This document shows, one piece after another, positions 26,352 to 35,270 of a DNA stretch of 64,000 bases. How positions within the stretch are numbered: position 1 is the first letter of the stretch; every line of letters begins with the position of its first letter. The notes beneath the pieces are model-generated. The model saw only the letters and a program-made list of their open reading frames with translations. It searched no databases and had not been told where the DNA came from. The translations under genes were made by a program, and so were the position numbers. Origin of the DNA: an uncultured Dysgonomonas sp. GTDB lineage: Bacteria; Bacteroidota; Bacteroidia; Bacteroidales; Dysgonomonadaceae. The stretch spans positions 1 to 64,000 of the forward strand of contig USOX01000012.1 in the NCBI GenBank assembly GCA_900556485.1, read 5' to 3'.

Positions 26352-27485
26352 ATGAAAAAAAACGGGCTATATATTCCTTTTTTCCTACTCCTGCTTGTCT
26401 TTGCAGCTTGCAATAATAAGGCTGATAAACAGAACAGTAAGGATAAAACACAAGGTGAATATACAATCCATTATGCAAAAGGTTTTCAGGTAAAAAAATA
26501 CACTGACTATACAGAAGTATCTGTACATAATCCGTGGGATACAACCAGACTTTTGCAAAAGTATATCCTTATCGACAGGGAAAAAGAAATACCTGCTAAT
26601 CTACCTGCCGGAACCATTGTTAAGATTCCGCTTAAGAGTGTAGTAGCTTATAATACCATCCATTGTTCTACCCTGAACGAGCTTGGTATGGTAGACCTGA
26701 TAAAAGGTGTATGTGAACCACAATATGTGAAAACAGAAAAGATAAAAAAAGGTGTAGAAGCCGGAACAATAGTCGATTTGGGCATGGCCAGCAAGCCTGA
26801 TATAGAAAAGATTATCATGCTTTCACCCGAAGCTATTCTGGCAGCTCCTATCAGTGGACAAACATATGGAAATGTAGGTAAAACCGGGATTCCTGTTATA
26901 GAAACGCCTGATTATACAGAGCCTCATCCCTTGGGGCGAGCCGAGTGGATACGGTTCTATTCCCTCTTTATTGATAAAGAGCAGTTGGCTGATTCGCTTT
27001 TCAATCGGATAGCTCACCAATATAACGAGATAAAAGAGGCTGTAGCAAATGCGACAAGCCGTCCTTCGGTCTTCCCTGATACCAAATATCAGGGTAGCTG
27101 GAATATGCCGGGAGGAAAAAGCTTCATGGCTAATATGCTGGCAGATGCTGGAGGTGCTTATGTATGGGCGGAAGATAATTCTTCTACCTTTTTGCCCTTA
27201 TCTTTCGAAACCGTGCTGGATAAAGCAGGAGAGGCAGATTTATGGCTTATACGTTATTATGCGCCCGAAGATATGACTTACAAAAGTCTGGAGAAAGAGT
27301 TTAAGCCATATTCTTACTTTAAGGCTTTTAAAGAGAGGAATATCTATGGATGTAATACGTTTTATTCCAATTTTTATGAGGATTTACCTATTCATCCGGA
27401 ATATATATTGATGGATTTTGCGAAGATATTTCATCCTGAGCTTTTTCCTGATTACACATTGAAATATTATATGAAAATGAATTGA
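26352..27485 (+). CDS. btuF: BtuF-like ABC transporter substrate-binding lipoprotein
   Basis: Protein of 377 residues with a lipoprotein signal (LLLLVFAACNN). It has the two-lobed type III periplasmic binding fold: first lobe VVAYNTIHCSTLNELGMVDLIKGVCEP ... DLGMASKPDIEKIIMLSPEAILAAP, a helical backbone around GRAEWIRFYSLFIDKEQLADSLFNRI, and second lobe GKSFMANMLADAGGAYVW. Such proteins deliver B12 or iron complexes to an inner-membrane permease. It starts 9 bp after the propeller gene, in the riboswitch-controlled unit. The permease (BtuC) and ATPase (BtuD) are not in the window, so they must be elsewhere. Confidence 0.85.
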   Translation: MKKNGLYIPFFLLLLVFAACNNKADKQNSKDKTQGEYTIHYAKGFQVKKYTDYTEVSVHNPWDTTRLLQKYILIDREKEIPANLPAGTIVKIPLKSVVAYNTIHCSTLNELGMVDLIKGVCEPQYVKTEKIKKGVEAGTIVDLGMASKPDIEKIIMLSPEAILAAPISGQTYGNVGKTGIPVIETPDYTEPHPLGRAEWIRFYSLFIDKEQLADSLFNRIAHQYNEIKEAVANATSRPSVFPDTKYQGSWNMPGGKSFMANMLADAGGAYVWAEDNSSTFLPLSFETVLDKAGEADLWLIRYYAPEDMTYKSLEKEFKPYSYFKAFKERNIYGCNTFYSNFYEDLPIHPEYILMDFAKIFHPELFPDYTLKYYMKMN

Positions 27486-27548
27486 ATTATGAGTTTTGAA
27501 TTATGAGTTATGAGTTTAAGCAAAACATTCATAACTCATAATTCAAAA
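27484..27548. repeat. phrase-type inverted repeat (TTATGAGTTATGAGTT family)
   Basis: AATTATGAGTTATGAGTTT on the left is answered by CATAACTCATAATTC on the right. It follows the stop of the BtuF-like gene at once and probably ends the B12 operon transcript. Confidence 0.7.
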
Positions 27549-27575
27549 ATTACACCTTTTTTCAAAATAAATACA

Positions 27576-27918
27576 TATCTTTGCCCCATAAACTTATAAA
27601 ATACTCCAATGAAAATATCTAAGTAAAAATCGATGGTTACGTACCATCATGCGAACCGGAAAAATCCGGAACATTTTGGTTAATAGAATTATCAATTGAG
27701 TTGATGCACTACACTTCTTAAGCATCAGCTAAAACTTAGAGTCAATGTAATAAATAAATTTCAGTAAACAAGTAGACAAGATACAAGTAAACTAGTTTAG
27801 TTGTATCCTATTCACCTACGCCTATTACTTATCAATTCTTAATTTATTTATCATTTACGAGTAAACGCTTTGACTTGTATCTAGTCAACTTGTTCACTTG
27901 TCAACTAACGAATTCATC
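27576..27918 (+). promoter_or_regulatory. promoter and long structured leader of the ABC-F gene
   Basis: A TATCTTTG box at 27576-27583 predicts an RNA start near 27590, more than 300 nt before the ABC-F start. The leader contains a five-codon frame with codons M-K-I-S-K and stop (27609-27626). Hairpins follow: GATGGT/ACCATC 27632-27648, CCGGA/TCCGG 27656-27669 and GTTGATGC/GCATCAGC 27700-27729. A long palindromic phrase region (about 27770-27905) then includes GATACAAGTAAACTAGTTTA, part of a longer palindrome. A short leader frame plus hairpins before an ABC-F gene resembles ribosome-stalling attenuation, but the palindromic phrases may be just a dispersed repeat. Confidence 0.5.
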
Positions 27919-29514
27919 ATGAGTATTATAATAAAGAAACTATCATATACACATTTCGACAGAGAACTACTATTTCAAGATATAAGCTTTTCTATAAACA
28001 AAGGGCAAAAGATATCTCTGATAGGGAACAATGGTGTAGGCAAATCTACCCTGTTGAAAATCGTTGCAGGACAGCTACAGCCATCCGATGGCGAAGTAAT
28101 AATAAGCGACAAGCCTTATTATGTGCCTCAACATTTCGGTCAATACGATAATCTGACTGTAGCTCAGGCTTTAGGAATAGACCGAAAATTAGAAGCCTTA
28201 TCCGCAATACTGGACGGAGATGCCTCAACCGAGAACTTCAATATTCTCGATGATGACTGGACAATCGAAGAACGTGCTATTACTGCACTTGCAGCATGGA
28301 ATCTTCAGCATATCAGTCTCCATCAGTCTTTCGATACACTTAGTGGTGGTGAGAAGACCAAGGTCTTTCTATCAGGCATAGATATTCATTCGCCATCTAT
28401 CATTCTCTTTGATGAGCCATCCAATCACTTAGATATCACAGCCAGAAACCAATTATACGACCTGATCCAAAACGGAAAATCGACAATGATTATCGTCAGC
28501 CACGACAGAACCCTATTAAACCTGATGACATCAACATATGAGCTAAGCAGCAATAATGTTGATATTTACGGAGGTAATTACGAATTTTACAAGATACAAA
28601 AAGAAGAGAAATTAAAGGCTCTGGAAGCGCAGTTCGACGAAAAAGAAAAAGCTTTACGCCAAGCTAAACAAATAGCCAGAGAAGCAGCCGAGCGCAAACA
28701 AAAGCAAGATGCAGGAGGTAAAAAGAAACAAGAAAAGGCTGGCGTTGCTCGTATTATGATGGGCAAGCTAAAAGACACAGCCGAACAAAGCTCATCACGA
28801 TTGAAGGAAGTACATTCCAGTAAAATGGATAATATCAATAACGAACTAAAGCAAATAAAAGATAAGTTACCCGACCTGAAAGAGCTTAAACTCAATTTTG
28901 AGAATACCAACCTGCACACAGGAAAGATATTGATAGATGCCAATCAGGTAAACTTCGGATATACAGAACAGCATTTATGGAGCACACCTCTCACATTCCA
29001 GATACGAAGTGGAGACAGAATAGCCATAAAAGGGAATAACGGTTCGGGCAAAACAACCCTTCTCAAACTAATATTAGGACAGCTAATGCCGACAGAAGGA
29101 AAGTTGGCCAGAGCCGATTTTGAATACCTGTATATCGATCAAGAATACTCATTAATAAATGATAGGCTGACTGTTTACGAACAGGTACAACAATTCAACT
29201 CCCGTCATTTTCTCGAACACGAACTTAAAACACTGTTACATCGCTTTCTTTTTACTGTGGATATGTGGGATAAAACCTGCGATAAGCTAAGTGGCGGAGA
29301 AAAGATGAAGCTGGTATTTTGCTGCCTGAGTGTAAGTAATAATGCTCCTGATATGTTTATTCTGGATGAGCCAACCAACAATCTGGATATACAGAGCTTA
29401 GATATTATAGCTGCAACTATAAAGGATTACAAAGGTACAGTATTGGTTATTTCACACGATGAGTATTTTATAAAAGAGATTGGAGCTGAACGGGAAATCA
29501 ACCTCAACTGTTAA
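27919..29514 (+). CDS. ABC-F family ribosome-associated ATPase
   Basis: Soluble protein of 532 residues with two ABC domains and no membrane segments. Domain 1 has GNNGVGKST, signature LSGGEKTK and ILFDEPSNHLD; domain 2 has GNNGSGKTT, LSGGEKMK and FILDEPTNNLD. The charged linker (KKKQEKAGVARIMMGKLKDTAEQSSSRLKEVH) between them is the P-site tRNA-interaction motif that reaches the ribosome. Some ABC-F proteins protect ribosomes from antibiotics and others relieve stalling; which applies here cannot be told. ATG 27919 (MSIIIKKLSYTHF) was chosen; an upstream in-frame TTG is unlikely. Confidence 0.92.
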   Translation: MSIIIKKLSYTHFDRELLFQDISFSINKGQKISLIGNNGVGKSTLLKIVAGQLQPSDGEVIISDKPYYVPQHFGQYDNLTVAQALGIDRKLEALSAILDGDASTENFNILDDDWTIEERAITALAAWNLQHISLHQSFDTLSGGEKTKVFLSGIDIHSPSIILFDEPSNHLDITARNQLYDLIQNGKSTMIIVSHDRTLLNLMTSTYELSSNNVDIYGGNYEFYKIQKEEKLKALEAQFDEKEKALRQAKQIAREAAERKQKQDAGGKKKQEKAGVARIMMGKLKDTAEQSSSRLKEVHSSKMDNINNELKQIKDKLPDLKELKLNFENTNLHTGKILIDANQVNFGYTEQHLWSTPLTFQIRSGDRIAIKGNNGSGKTTLLKLILGQLMPTEGKLARADFEYLYIDQEYSLINDRLTVYEQVQQFNSRHFLEHELKTLLHRFLFTVDMWDKTCDKLSGGEKMKLVFCCLSVSNNAPDMFILDEPTNNLDIQSLDIIAATIKDYKGTVLVISHDEYFIKEIGAEREINLNC

Positions 29515-29563
29515 GATAAATTGCAGGGGTGGAAGTTTATTCACCTCTGCAAACATTACCTTA

Positions 29564-30091
29564 TTATAATATCAGTTCATAAAGTTTGAACCACTTCAGA
29601 TGCTCATATGGTAAACCTAAATCAATCGTATCGACATACCGATACCCCATCTTCTCGTACAGAGCGATAGCAGGAGTATTATCTACAGATACATCCAGAC
29701 GAATCGACCTTACCTTCTGATCAATAGCATATTGCTTGGCAAACGCCATCAACGAAGCAGCTACATTCCTCTTAAGGAAAGCCGGATGCACAACAAGTGT
29801 TCGCACAACTAGTATATCCTTATAATCTGCATCAATGAGCCATTTTACCCGACTATACGCATCTTCGGGTGTATGGTTCAGTATAACGCTTCCGGCAATC
29901 GTGTCATCTATTTTGGCAACAAAGAGGCTTTGCTCTTCTATGCCTTTAGCAGCAGTCTCACGTATTGGATATATATGCTTTATCCATCCCGGATAATTGA
30001 ATGGAGATACTGATGCAAAATAATCGTTTAACTCATTATATAGCATCTCCAACTCATCAATATGCAATGTATTGCCTCTTTCTATAATCAT
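29564..30091 (-). CDS. GNAT-family N-acetyltransferase
   Basis: Enzyme of 175 residues that transfers an acetyl group from acetyl-CoA to an unknown amine or amino acid. The core has IAGSVILNHTPEDAYSRV, the acetyl-CoA loop strand LVVRTLVVHPAFLKRNVAASLMAFAKQYA and the C-terminal IRLDVSVDNTPAIALYEKMGYRYVDTIDLG. Residues and length are normal. It is convergent with the ABC-F gene, whose stop is about 50 bp away, and is separated from pfp by a terminator. Confidence 0.87.
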   Translation of the reverse strand: MIIERGNTLHIDELEMLYNELNDYFASVSPFNYPGWIKHIYPIRETAAKGIEEQSLFVAKIDDTIAGSVILNHTPEDAYSRVKWLIDADYKDILVVRTLVVHPAFLKRNVAASLMAFAKQYAIDQKVRSIRLDVSVDNTPAIALYEKMGYRYVDTIDLGLPYEHLKWFKLYELIL

Positions 30092-30114
30092 AATTTCCTG
30101 ACCAATAGTTATAA

Positions 30115-30161
30115 TAGAAAACAGGCTAATCAGCCAGCCTCAACTGTCCAATTAGCCTGTT
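30115..30161 (-). terminator. intrinsic terminator after pfp
   Basis: AACAGGCTAAT 30120-30130 and ATTAGCCTGTT 30151-30161 form an 11-bp stem. On the minus strand it is followed by TTCTATTAT. It lies just after the pfp stop. Confidence 0.75.
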
Positions 30162-30183
30162 TATTCCGATATATAATTATAAA

Positions 30184-31830
30184 TTATTTACTTTGTTCAA
30201 GTTTCAATGTAACAGTAGGTTGGTCACAAACTTCAGTTGGCCCGAAGTATTGGATAGGACCAGGATAAACAAACTCTGTACCTACAGCCCAAGCTTCGCG
30301 GTTGGCAACAAGATATTTGAATGGTGCTCCGTCAAGTTCAACAAGAGCCTTACGGATAACAGGCTTCATTTCGCCATGACGGCGTTCCATGTTCATCATC
30401 ATTGTTACAGGTACACCTCCGGCAATCCATTCAGAAGCAGGAGCCGTTGTGTTACGTACCGATGACATATAACCAGTTTTGCCTGCACCGATAAGAGCAG
30501 CGGCAGTATATCCTAACGAGTAGCAATAGTCTGCATCGAAGTTAGAAGGAGCTGCACAACGTCCTTCGTATCCGAAGAAGTGTACCTGTGCTGCAAATTT
30601 ACCGTTATATGTTCCTGCAGCTTTCATTTCAGCAAGTTTATTGCCTACCATTTCAGCCAATAGTTTTTCTGTTTCGATAAGCGATACCTGTACGTTACCA
30701 TGAGGGTCGCGGTCTAGTGTCAACTGACGTGCAACACCATCAGGCAAGCTGGCAAATACCTTAGCATTATCAGCAGAAAGATTCTGTCTGATATAAGCTA
30801 ATTGCTCATCTTTAGGTACTGCATTAAATTCATCCTGATGATGAGCAAGGAAGTCATTCAATTCCGAAATAAGAACCTTCATTGCAGGGATAAACTCGAT
30901 CAGACCTTCAGGGATCAATACTGTACCGAAGTTGTTTCCATCAGCAGCACGTCTGGCTACAGCCTTCGCTATATCTGTAACGATATCGTCAAGAGATAGT
31001 TTTTTAGCTTCTACTTCTTCCGAAACAATACACATATTTGGTTGCACCTGCAGAGCACACTCAAGAGCAATATGAGAAGCCGAACGTCCCATCAGTTTGA
31101 TGAAATGCCAGTATTTACGAGCCGAGTTACAGTCACGTTGAATGTTACCAATAACTTCTGAGTAAACTTTACAAGCAGTATCGAATCCGAAAGATGTTTC
31201 TATCATTTCGTTTTTCAAGTCACCGTCAATTGTTTTAGGACAACCGATTACTTGTACACCTGCATTGATAGCTTTGTAATATTCAGCTAATACACAAGCA
31301 TTTGTATTAGAGTCGTCACCACCAATGATAACCAGTGCTTTGATATCTAATTTTTTAAGTATTTCAAGCCCTTTGTCAAACTGTGCCTGAGTTTCCAGTT
31401 TAGTACGTCCCGAACCTATAATATCGAAACCACCTGTATTACGGTATTCGTCGATAATATCAGCAGTCAGCTCTTTATAGTCGTGATCTACCAGACCTCC
31501 GGGTCCCATAAGGAAACCATAAAGACGGCTATCTGCATTTTGGCTTTTGATACCATCAAAGATACCTGCAATTACATTATGTCCGCCCGGAGCTTGTCCA
31601 CCCGAAAGAATAACACCTACATTAACAGCAGGAGCATTTACTTTCTCTGTAGATTCTACAAATTTAAGAGTAGGCATTCCGTAAGTATTCGGGAATAATT
31701 TTTTTACTTCTTCCTGATCTGCTACCGACTGAGTTGCTGCTCCTTCTTCTATTTTTACAGAACCATACAATGCTTTTGGCATTTTAGGGCTGTATGTAGC
31801 TCTGGCTACTTGTAATGCACTTTTTTTCAT
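30184..31830 (-). CDS. pfp: diphosphate-fructose-6-phosphate 1-phosphotransferase (PPi-PFK)
   Basis: Glycolytic enzyme of 548 residues that phosphorylates fructose 6-phosphate reversibly with PPi. It belongs to the long PFP clade. The motifs are [23 protein letters not shown] (GGDD instead of GGDGS marks PPi use), [11 protein letters not shown] (Lys and catalytic Asp) and [32 protein letters not shown] helps bind sugar phosphate. In Bacteroidetes this enzyme lets PPi, also consumed by HppA at 16275-18635, drive glycolysis. It lies 47 bp downstream of a small lipoprotein gene on the same strand. Confidence 0.95.
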   Translation of the reverse strand: MKKSALQVARATYSPKMPKALYGSVKIEEGAATQSVADQEEVKKLFPNTYGMPTLKFVESTEKVNAPAVNVGVILSGGQAPGGHNVIAGIFDGIKSQNADSRLYGFLMGPGGLVDHDYKELTADIIDEYRNTGGFDIIGSGRTKLETQAQFDKGLEILKKLDIKALVIIGGDDSNTNACVLAEYYKAINAGVQVIGCPKTIDGDLKNEMIETSFGFDTACKVYSEVIGNIQRDCNSARKYWHFIKLMGRSASHIALECALQVQPNMCIVSEEVEAKKLSLDDIVTDIAKAVARRAADGNNFGTVLIPEGLIEFIPAMKVLISELNDFLAHHQDEFNAVPKDEQLAYIRQNLSADNAKVFASLPDGVARQLTLDRDPHGNVQVSLIETEKLLAEMVGNKLAEMKAAGTYNGKFAAQVHFFGYEGRCAAPSNFDADYCYSLGYTAAALIGAGKTGYMSSVRNTTAPASEWIAGGVPVTMMMNMERRHGEMKPVIRKALVELDGAPFKYLVANREAWAVGTEFVYPGPIQYFGPTEVCDQPTVTLKLEQSK

Positions 31831-31877
31831 TTGTTTTTTAATCTGTTTTATGTTATAATAATTCTAATAATCTCTTT

Positions 31878-32327
31878 TTAACTGCCCTGCGCAATTTGAT
31901 ATACAGGAATACCATCCTCGCGACCGGCAAATTCTAACCCTTCAAAAAAATAGTGAGGGTCTCCTTTCAGATGTTTCGATGTTTGATTATTTATCTTGAA
32001 CAGGATTTCGCGAGCTGTAAAATTCTTACCATTATCAGCATTCAATACAAAAGAATTTCTTTTTAATGGCTCATTATATTGTCCATAAGTATATTTGATT
32101 TTTACAGAAGGATTGTCTATAACAACTCTAGACAGTTCGAGGCCATGTTCAGACTCTAACATGGTGAATAAAGAATCAGCTTTTTCAACAGACAACACAT
32201 CCATATCCAAAGTCCATGGATAGTCCTCCATAATAAAACCTGCATGACCCATACCTTCTTGATTCGTATTTTTGAATTGACAAGAACCTAAAATAATGAA
32301 AATTAAACAAGCTAAAATATACCTCAT
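31878..32327 (-). CDS. small lipoprotein of unknown function
   Basis: About 149 residues from the chosen start. The signal MRYILACLIFIILGSCQF ends in a lipobox Cys. The mature part is hydrophilic with no domain I recognise (EDYPWTLDMDVLSVEKADSLF, SRVVIDNPSVKIKYTYGQYNEP, FTAREILFKINNQTSKHLKGDPHYFFEGLEFAG). An ATG seven codons upstream (32348) is possible. It precedes pfp by 47 bp on the same strand, so the two may be co-transcribed. Confidence 0.65.
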   Translation of the reverse strand: MRYILACLIFIILGSCQFKNTNQEGMGHAGFIMEDYPWTLDMDVLSVEKADSLFTMLESEHGLELSRVVIDNPSVKIKYTYGQYNEPLKRNSFVLNADNGKNFTAREILFKINNQTSKHLKGDPHYFFEGLEFAGREDGIPVYQIAQGS

Positions 32328-32348
32328 AAGCGTCGCAAATTTCGTCAT

Positions 32349-32632
32349 TTTTTTTGAATTATGAAAGAGATAACAAGCCCTATCCTTCTCATTTTTACAA
32401 GATATTACAAAATGCTTTCTTTTTAACGCATCACCAATAGCAACACTATCAAATTGACAGAAAACAACAAAACAGCAACAAGATAATATTCACGAAGAAA
32501 AATATCAAAAAGACACAACAACATCAATAAACAAACCTATAACAGAAAACCAAAAATGCATTTTAACCATATTTAACCACAAAATAAAAACATTTTGATA
32601 CATAAATCATTTATACAATAAAGAAAGATTTA
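32349..32632. other. gene-free AT-rich stretch
   Basis: No coding frame, hairpin or repeat of note was seen between the small lipoprotein gene and the promoter box at 32633. It is a divergent upstream region, so it probably carries the lipoprotein-pfp promoter, but no convincing TAnnTTTG was found on the minus strand. Confidence 0.4.
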
Positions 32633-32640
32633 TATATTTG
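32633..32640 (+). promoter_or_regulatory. minus-7 box for the 32661 gene
   Basis: TATATTTG matches TAnnTTTG, with TTTA at 32610-32613 as a weak minus-33 partner after 19 bp. The start codon follows 20 bp later, giving a very short leader. Confidence 0.55.
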
Positions 32641-32660
32641 CACCACTAAATAATACCATT

Positions 32661-33005
32661 ATGAAAGCAAAAGCATTTTTCTCATTATTTGTAATTCTAT
32701 TCTTTTCTGCAAATATTTTTGCTGCCACCCCAGAAAAGGTAATGTTCAGTAATATCGAAGAAACTGAAAGTGGAAAAGTTAAAGAAATCTTGTTTTGTGA
32801 CAAAGACACCAATGCCCCTCTCACAAAGACTATCTATAAATATGATACAGAGGGTAAAATAGAACACAAGGCTTCTTACGAATGGAACAGATCTCATGGA
32901 TGGGTAGGAACGCAGAAATATGAATATACATACGACGAAAATAATACACCGTCTACTCCCGTAGTTAAAAAATGGGATAAAAAAACTAAAGACTGGACAA
33001 TTTAA
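32661..33005 (+). CDS. small secreted protein, DUF3836-like
   Basis: Protein of 114 residues with a signal peptide ending near NIFAATPEK. The mature part repeats short strands of the type KTIYKYDTEGKIEHKASYEW and KYEYTYDENNTPSTPVVKKWD, like the YD/WG-type beta repeats found in Bacteroides DUF3836 proteins. The family call is by resemblance. The function is unknown; the location is the periplasm or outside. It is an independent gene with its own promoter box. Confidence 0.65.
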   Translation: MKAKAFFSLFVILFFSANIFAATPEKVMFSNIEETESGKVKEILFCDKDTNAPLTKTIYKYDTEGKIEHKASYEWNRSHGWVGTQKYEYTYDENNTPSTPVVKKWDKKTKDWTI

Positions 33006-33183
33006 CAATTACTAGTTTCCAATCAATTATTCTTTCTTTACCAAAAAAGCTTTGTACATAATGTATGAAGCTTTTTTATTTATTTAAAATCCTGACTACT
33101 AAAAAAAATCGCATAGCCTTTTAAACCTTTCACTACTATTTTAGTCATATAAAACAAGATTGGAATTTAAAAAAAGAACTTAT

Positions 33184-33558
33184 ATGAAAAAAGCAGCATT
33201 ATTATTAATCGTAGCCTTGTTTACAATAACAGGCATTTCAGCACAACAAAGACAACGTGCTACCCCGGAAGAAAGAGCAAAGAAACAAACAGAAAGTATG
33301 GTTGATTTACTGAGCCTTACTGCAGAGCAAAAAGAAAAGGTATACCAAATCAACCTGAAATATGCAAATGAAGCTCCTAAACCGGGAAACAAAGACGAAA
33401 GCAGAGAAAAGCGCAGAGAAGCCATGATGAAGAAAATGGAAGCCAGATCTGCTGATATAAAAGCTGTACTTACAGAAGAGCAACAAAAGAAATTTGACGA
33501 GCATCAAAAATCAATGCAGGACAGAATGCGTGAAAATCGTCGACAACGAAACAATTAA
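33184..33558 (+). CDS. Spy/CpxP-like periplasmic protein (DUF4890-like)
   Basis: Protein of 124 residues with a signal peptide (MKKAALLLIVALFTITGISAQ). The mature part is all-helical and very rich in Lys, Arg, Glu and Gln. It has two LTxxQ-like motifs, LTAEQKEKVYQINLKYA and LTEEQQKKFDEHQKSMQDRM, the hallmark of the Spy/CpxP fold. Relatives act as ATP-independent periplasmic chaperones or stress sensors. ATG 33184 opens the signal peptide; a TTG 24 bp upstream is unlikely. A strong terminator follows. Confidence 0.8.
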   Translation: MKKAALLLIVALFTITGISAQQRQRATPEERAKKQTESMVDLLSLTAEQKEKVYQINLKYANEAPKPGNKDESREKRREAMMKKMEARSADIKAVLTEEQQKKFDEHQKSMQDRMRENRRQRNN

Positions 33559-33601
33559 TGTTGTAAATATAGTTATTAGGTATTAAGTGAATAAATTTGA
33601 G

Positions 33602-33639
33602 ACAGGGGAAAACTTATTTTAGTTTTCCTCTGTTTTTTG
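33602..33639 (+). terminator. intrinsic terminator
   Basis: ACAGGGGAAAACT and AGTTTTCCTCTGT pair around a short AT loop and are followed by a T run. It ends the Spy-like gene. Confidence 0.85.
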
Positions 33640-33791
33640 TTCCAGAAAAGAAAGATTTTTTATTCTTTACAAAACAAAAAGACATTTATCAACGGTTTTA
33701 AAGTCGGTAAATATGTTATTGTTCATGAATACTAACACTTTAACATCATTTAAGAAAACAATTTTCACCCATTTTCCGTTATATGTTTGTG

Positions 33792-33867
33792 TAGTTTTGT
33801 AAAGTTTGTGTTAAGGTTTAAATGAAAGTCCTGCGATGAGATTTCGCGGGCTTTCGTCTTTTTATAC
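33792..33867 (+). ncRNA. possible orphan short transcript (promoter box plus terminator)
   Basis: TAGTTTTG at 33792-33799 matches the minus-7 consensus. About 25 bp later a hairpin with arms GAAAGTCC 33824-33831 and GGGCTTTC 33848-33855 (extended by GCGA/TCGC) is followed by GTCTTTTTAT. No gene lies between the two, so an RNA of about 60 nt is possible. A five-codon frame M-K-V-L-R lies in it. The hairpin could instead serve as the terminator of the facing oxidoreductase gene. Confidence 0.3.
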
Positions 33868-33874
33868 CTCTCGT

Positions 33875-34969
33875 TTATTTACTCAGAAATACTTTCTTTC
33901 CTGTTTTGTTACTTTTGATAGCAGCCTCCAGAATTTCAACCACAGTTATATTATTTTCCAATGCTGACAAATCGGATGTAGCAATATTAATCTCACCCCT
34001 TACCGCCGCTTTCAGATAGTAAAAGGAATCATTATAAGGAGCAGTCAACGTTTGTGCTTTCAATTTTTCTTCTTTATTATCACTCATTACACGCATATCT
34101 GTTGCATTATCCTGATATATATAACCTTTATCTCCATATATATGCATATCCTTACGGCTCATCGGCCAGTTCCACGATGCCATTATTACTACTGTCACAT
34201 CTTTATATTCGAGCATAATAGTAGCATCATCGTCCACCTTTGGGTACAATTGAGGCTTATGCTGTTTCAGCACCGCCGAAACACTGATTGGCTTCTCACC
34301 CTTCATCAACCATGTGCTAAGATTAGCTCCATAGCAACCAAAATCAATAACAGCGCCACCACCATTTAATACAGGATCTGTAAGCCAGTCCGTAAACTCT
34401 TTACCACACCCTATTTCTATAGGCCCCTGATGCCCGTCATATACATTTATGCGCGATAATTCTCCCACTGCACCCTCATTCACCATATTATAAGCCTTAT
34501 GATTAGAAGGATACCAGGTTGTCTCATAATTAGTAAGTACCATAATATTATATCTCCGGGCAAGTTCAGCTATCCGCTTTGCCTGTTTCACTGTGGTTGC
34601 CAATGGTTTCTCTACCATCACATGTATACCTCTGGGAGCACATACCTCCACCACACGCAAATGATCATAGATACTTTCATAAACAATAACAGCTTCCGGC
34701 TTTGTTTTATCAAGCATCTCCTCCAGGTCTTCAAAAAAAAGATCTTTACTAACCTTTGCTCTCAATCTTTCATTATCCCACAGCGAAGTATTCTTTTCAG
34801 CAACACCCACCACTTCGAAATCGCCACGATCGAGACGCGAAATCACTTCCCAAAGATGCCCATGCGAAAGTCCTGCTACACCAAGGCGAAGGGGTTTCTC
34901 ACTTTGGGCAAACGACACACCGGCAACGACAGATAAAGCCACCATACATAAAGTTTTAATCAATTTCAT
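33875..34969 (-). CDS. exported Gfo/Idh/MocA-family oxidoreductase
   Basis: Protein of 364 residues with a signal peptide (MALSVVAGVSFAQSEK region). The Rossmann domain starts LRLGVAGLSHGHLWEVISRL, an unusual version of the GxGxxG turn. The family Lys is in VMVEKPLATT (EKP motif). The C-terminal alpha/beta domain contains GGGAVIDFGCYGANLSTWLM with the usual DxG/xxH-like region. Export of such NAD(P)-dependent enzymes is typical of Bacteroidetes and Planctomycetes carbohydrate metabolism. The substrate is unknown. It is a single gene. Confidence 0.88.
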   Translation of the reverse strand: MKLIKTLCMVALSVVAGVSFAQSEKPLRLGVAGLSHGHLWEVISRLDRGDFEVVGVAEKNTSLWDNERLRAKVSKDLFFEDLEEMLDKTKPEAVIVYESIYDHLRVVEVCAPRGIHVMVEKPLATTVKQAKRIAELARRYNIMVLTNYETTWYPSNHKAYNMVNEGAVGELSRINVYDGHQGPIEIGCGKEFTDWLTDPVLNGGGAVIDFGCYGANLSTWLMKGEKPISVSAVLKQHKPQLYPKVDDDATIMLEYKDVTVVIMASWNWPMSRKDMHIYGDKGYIYQDNATDMRVMSDNKEEKLKAQTLTAPYNDSFYYLKAAVRGEINIATSDLSALENNITVVEILEAAIKSNKTGKKVFLSK

Positions 34970-35270
34970 AATAATATATTTTAGAGTAATATTCTACATG
35001 GACTATAATAACGTGAATTTACTTCGCTGTTGCGCGATTGCGCGCAGAAAAAAACAATCAGTATTTTCATTCTCTATCCAAAGATATAACATCCATATAT
35101 TTTTATTACATCCAATGATCTTTTTATCCTTCATAAATGTTAATTACCAACAGTAATCAAAGGGAGAAATATATTAAAATATAAATGTTGAAAACTGCCC
35201 TTTATTTTATTAGAAAAAGGGTTCTATTTATTGTAACTTTACAAGTTGAAGAAAAAGCAGTCGTATCATT
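34970..35270. other. gene-free divergent upstream region with a REP-like relic
   Basis: Near 35028-35048 the sequence TGTTGCGCGATTGCGCGCAG is a short palindrome resembling the left end (CTGTCGCGC) and right end (GATTGCGCGCAG) of the 0.5-kb repeats joined together. TAACTTTA at 35234-35241 may be the dnaE minus-7 element. No other signal was seen. Confidence 0.45.
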
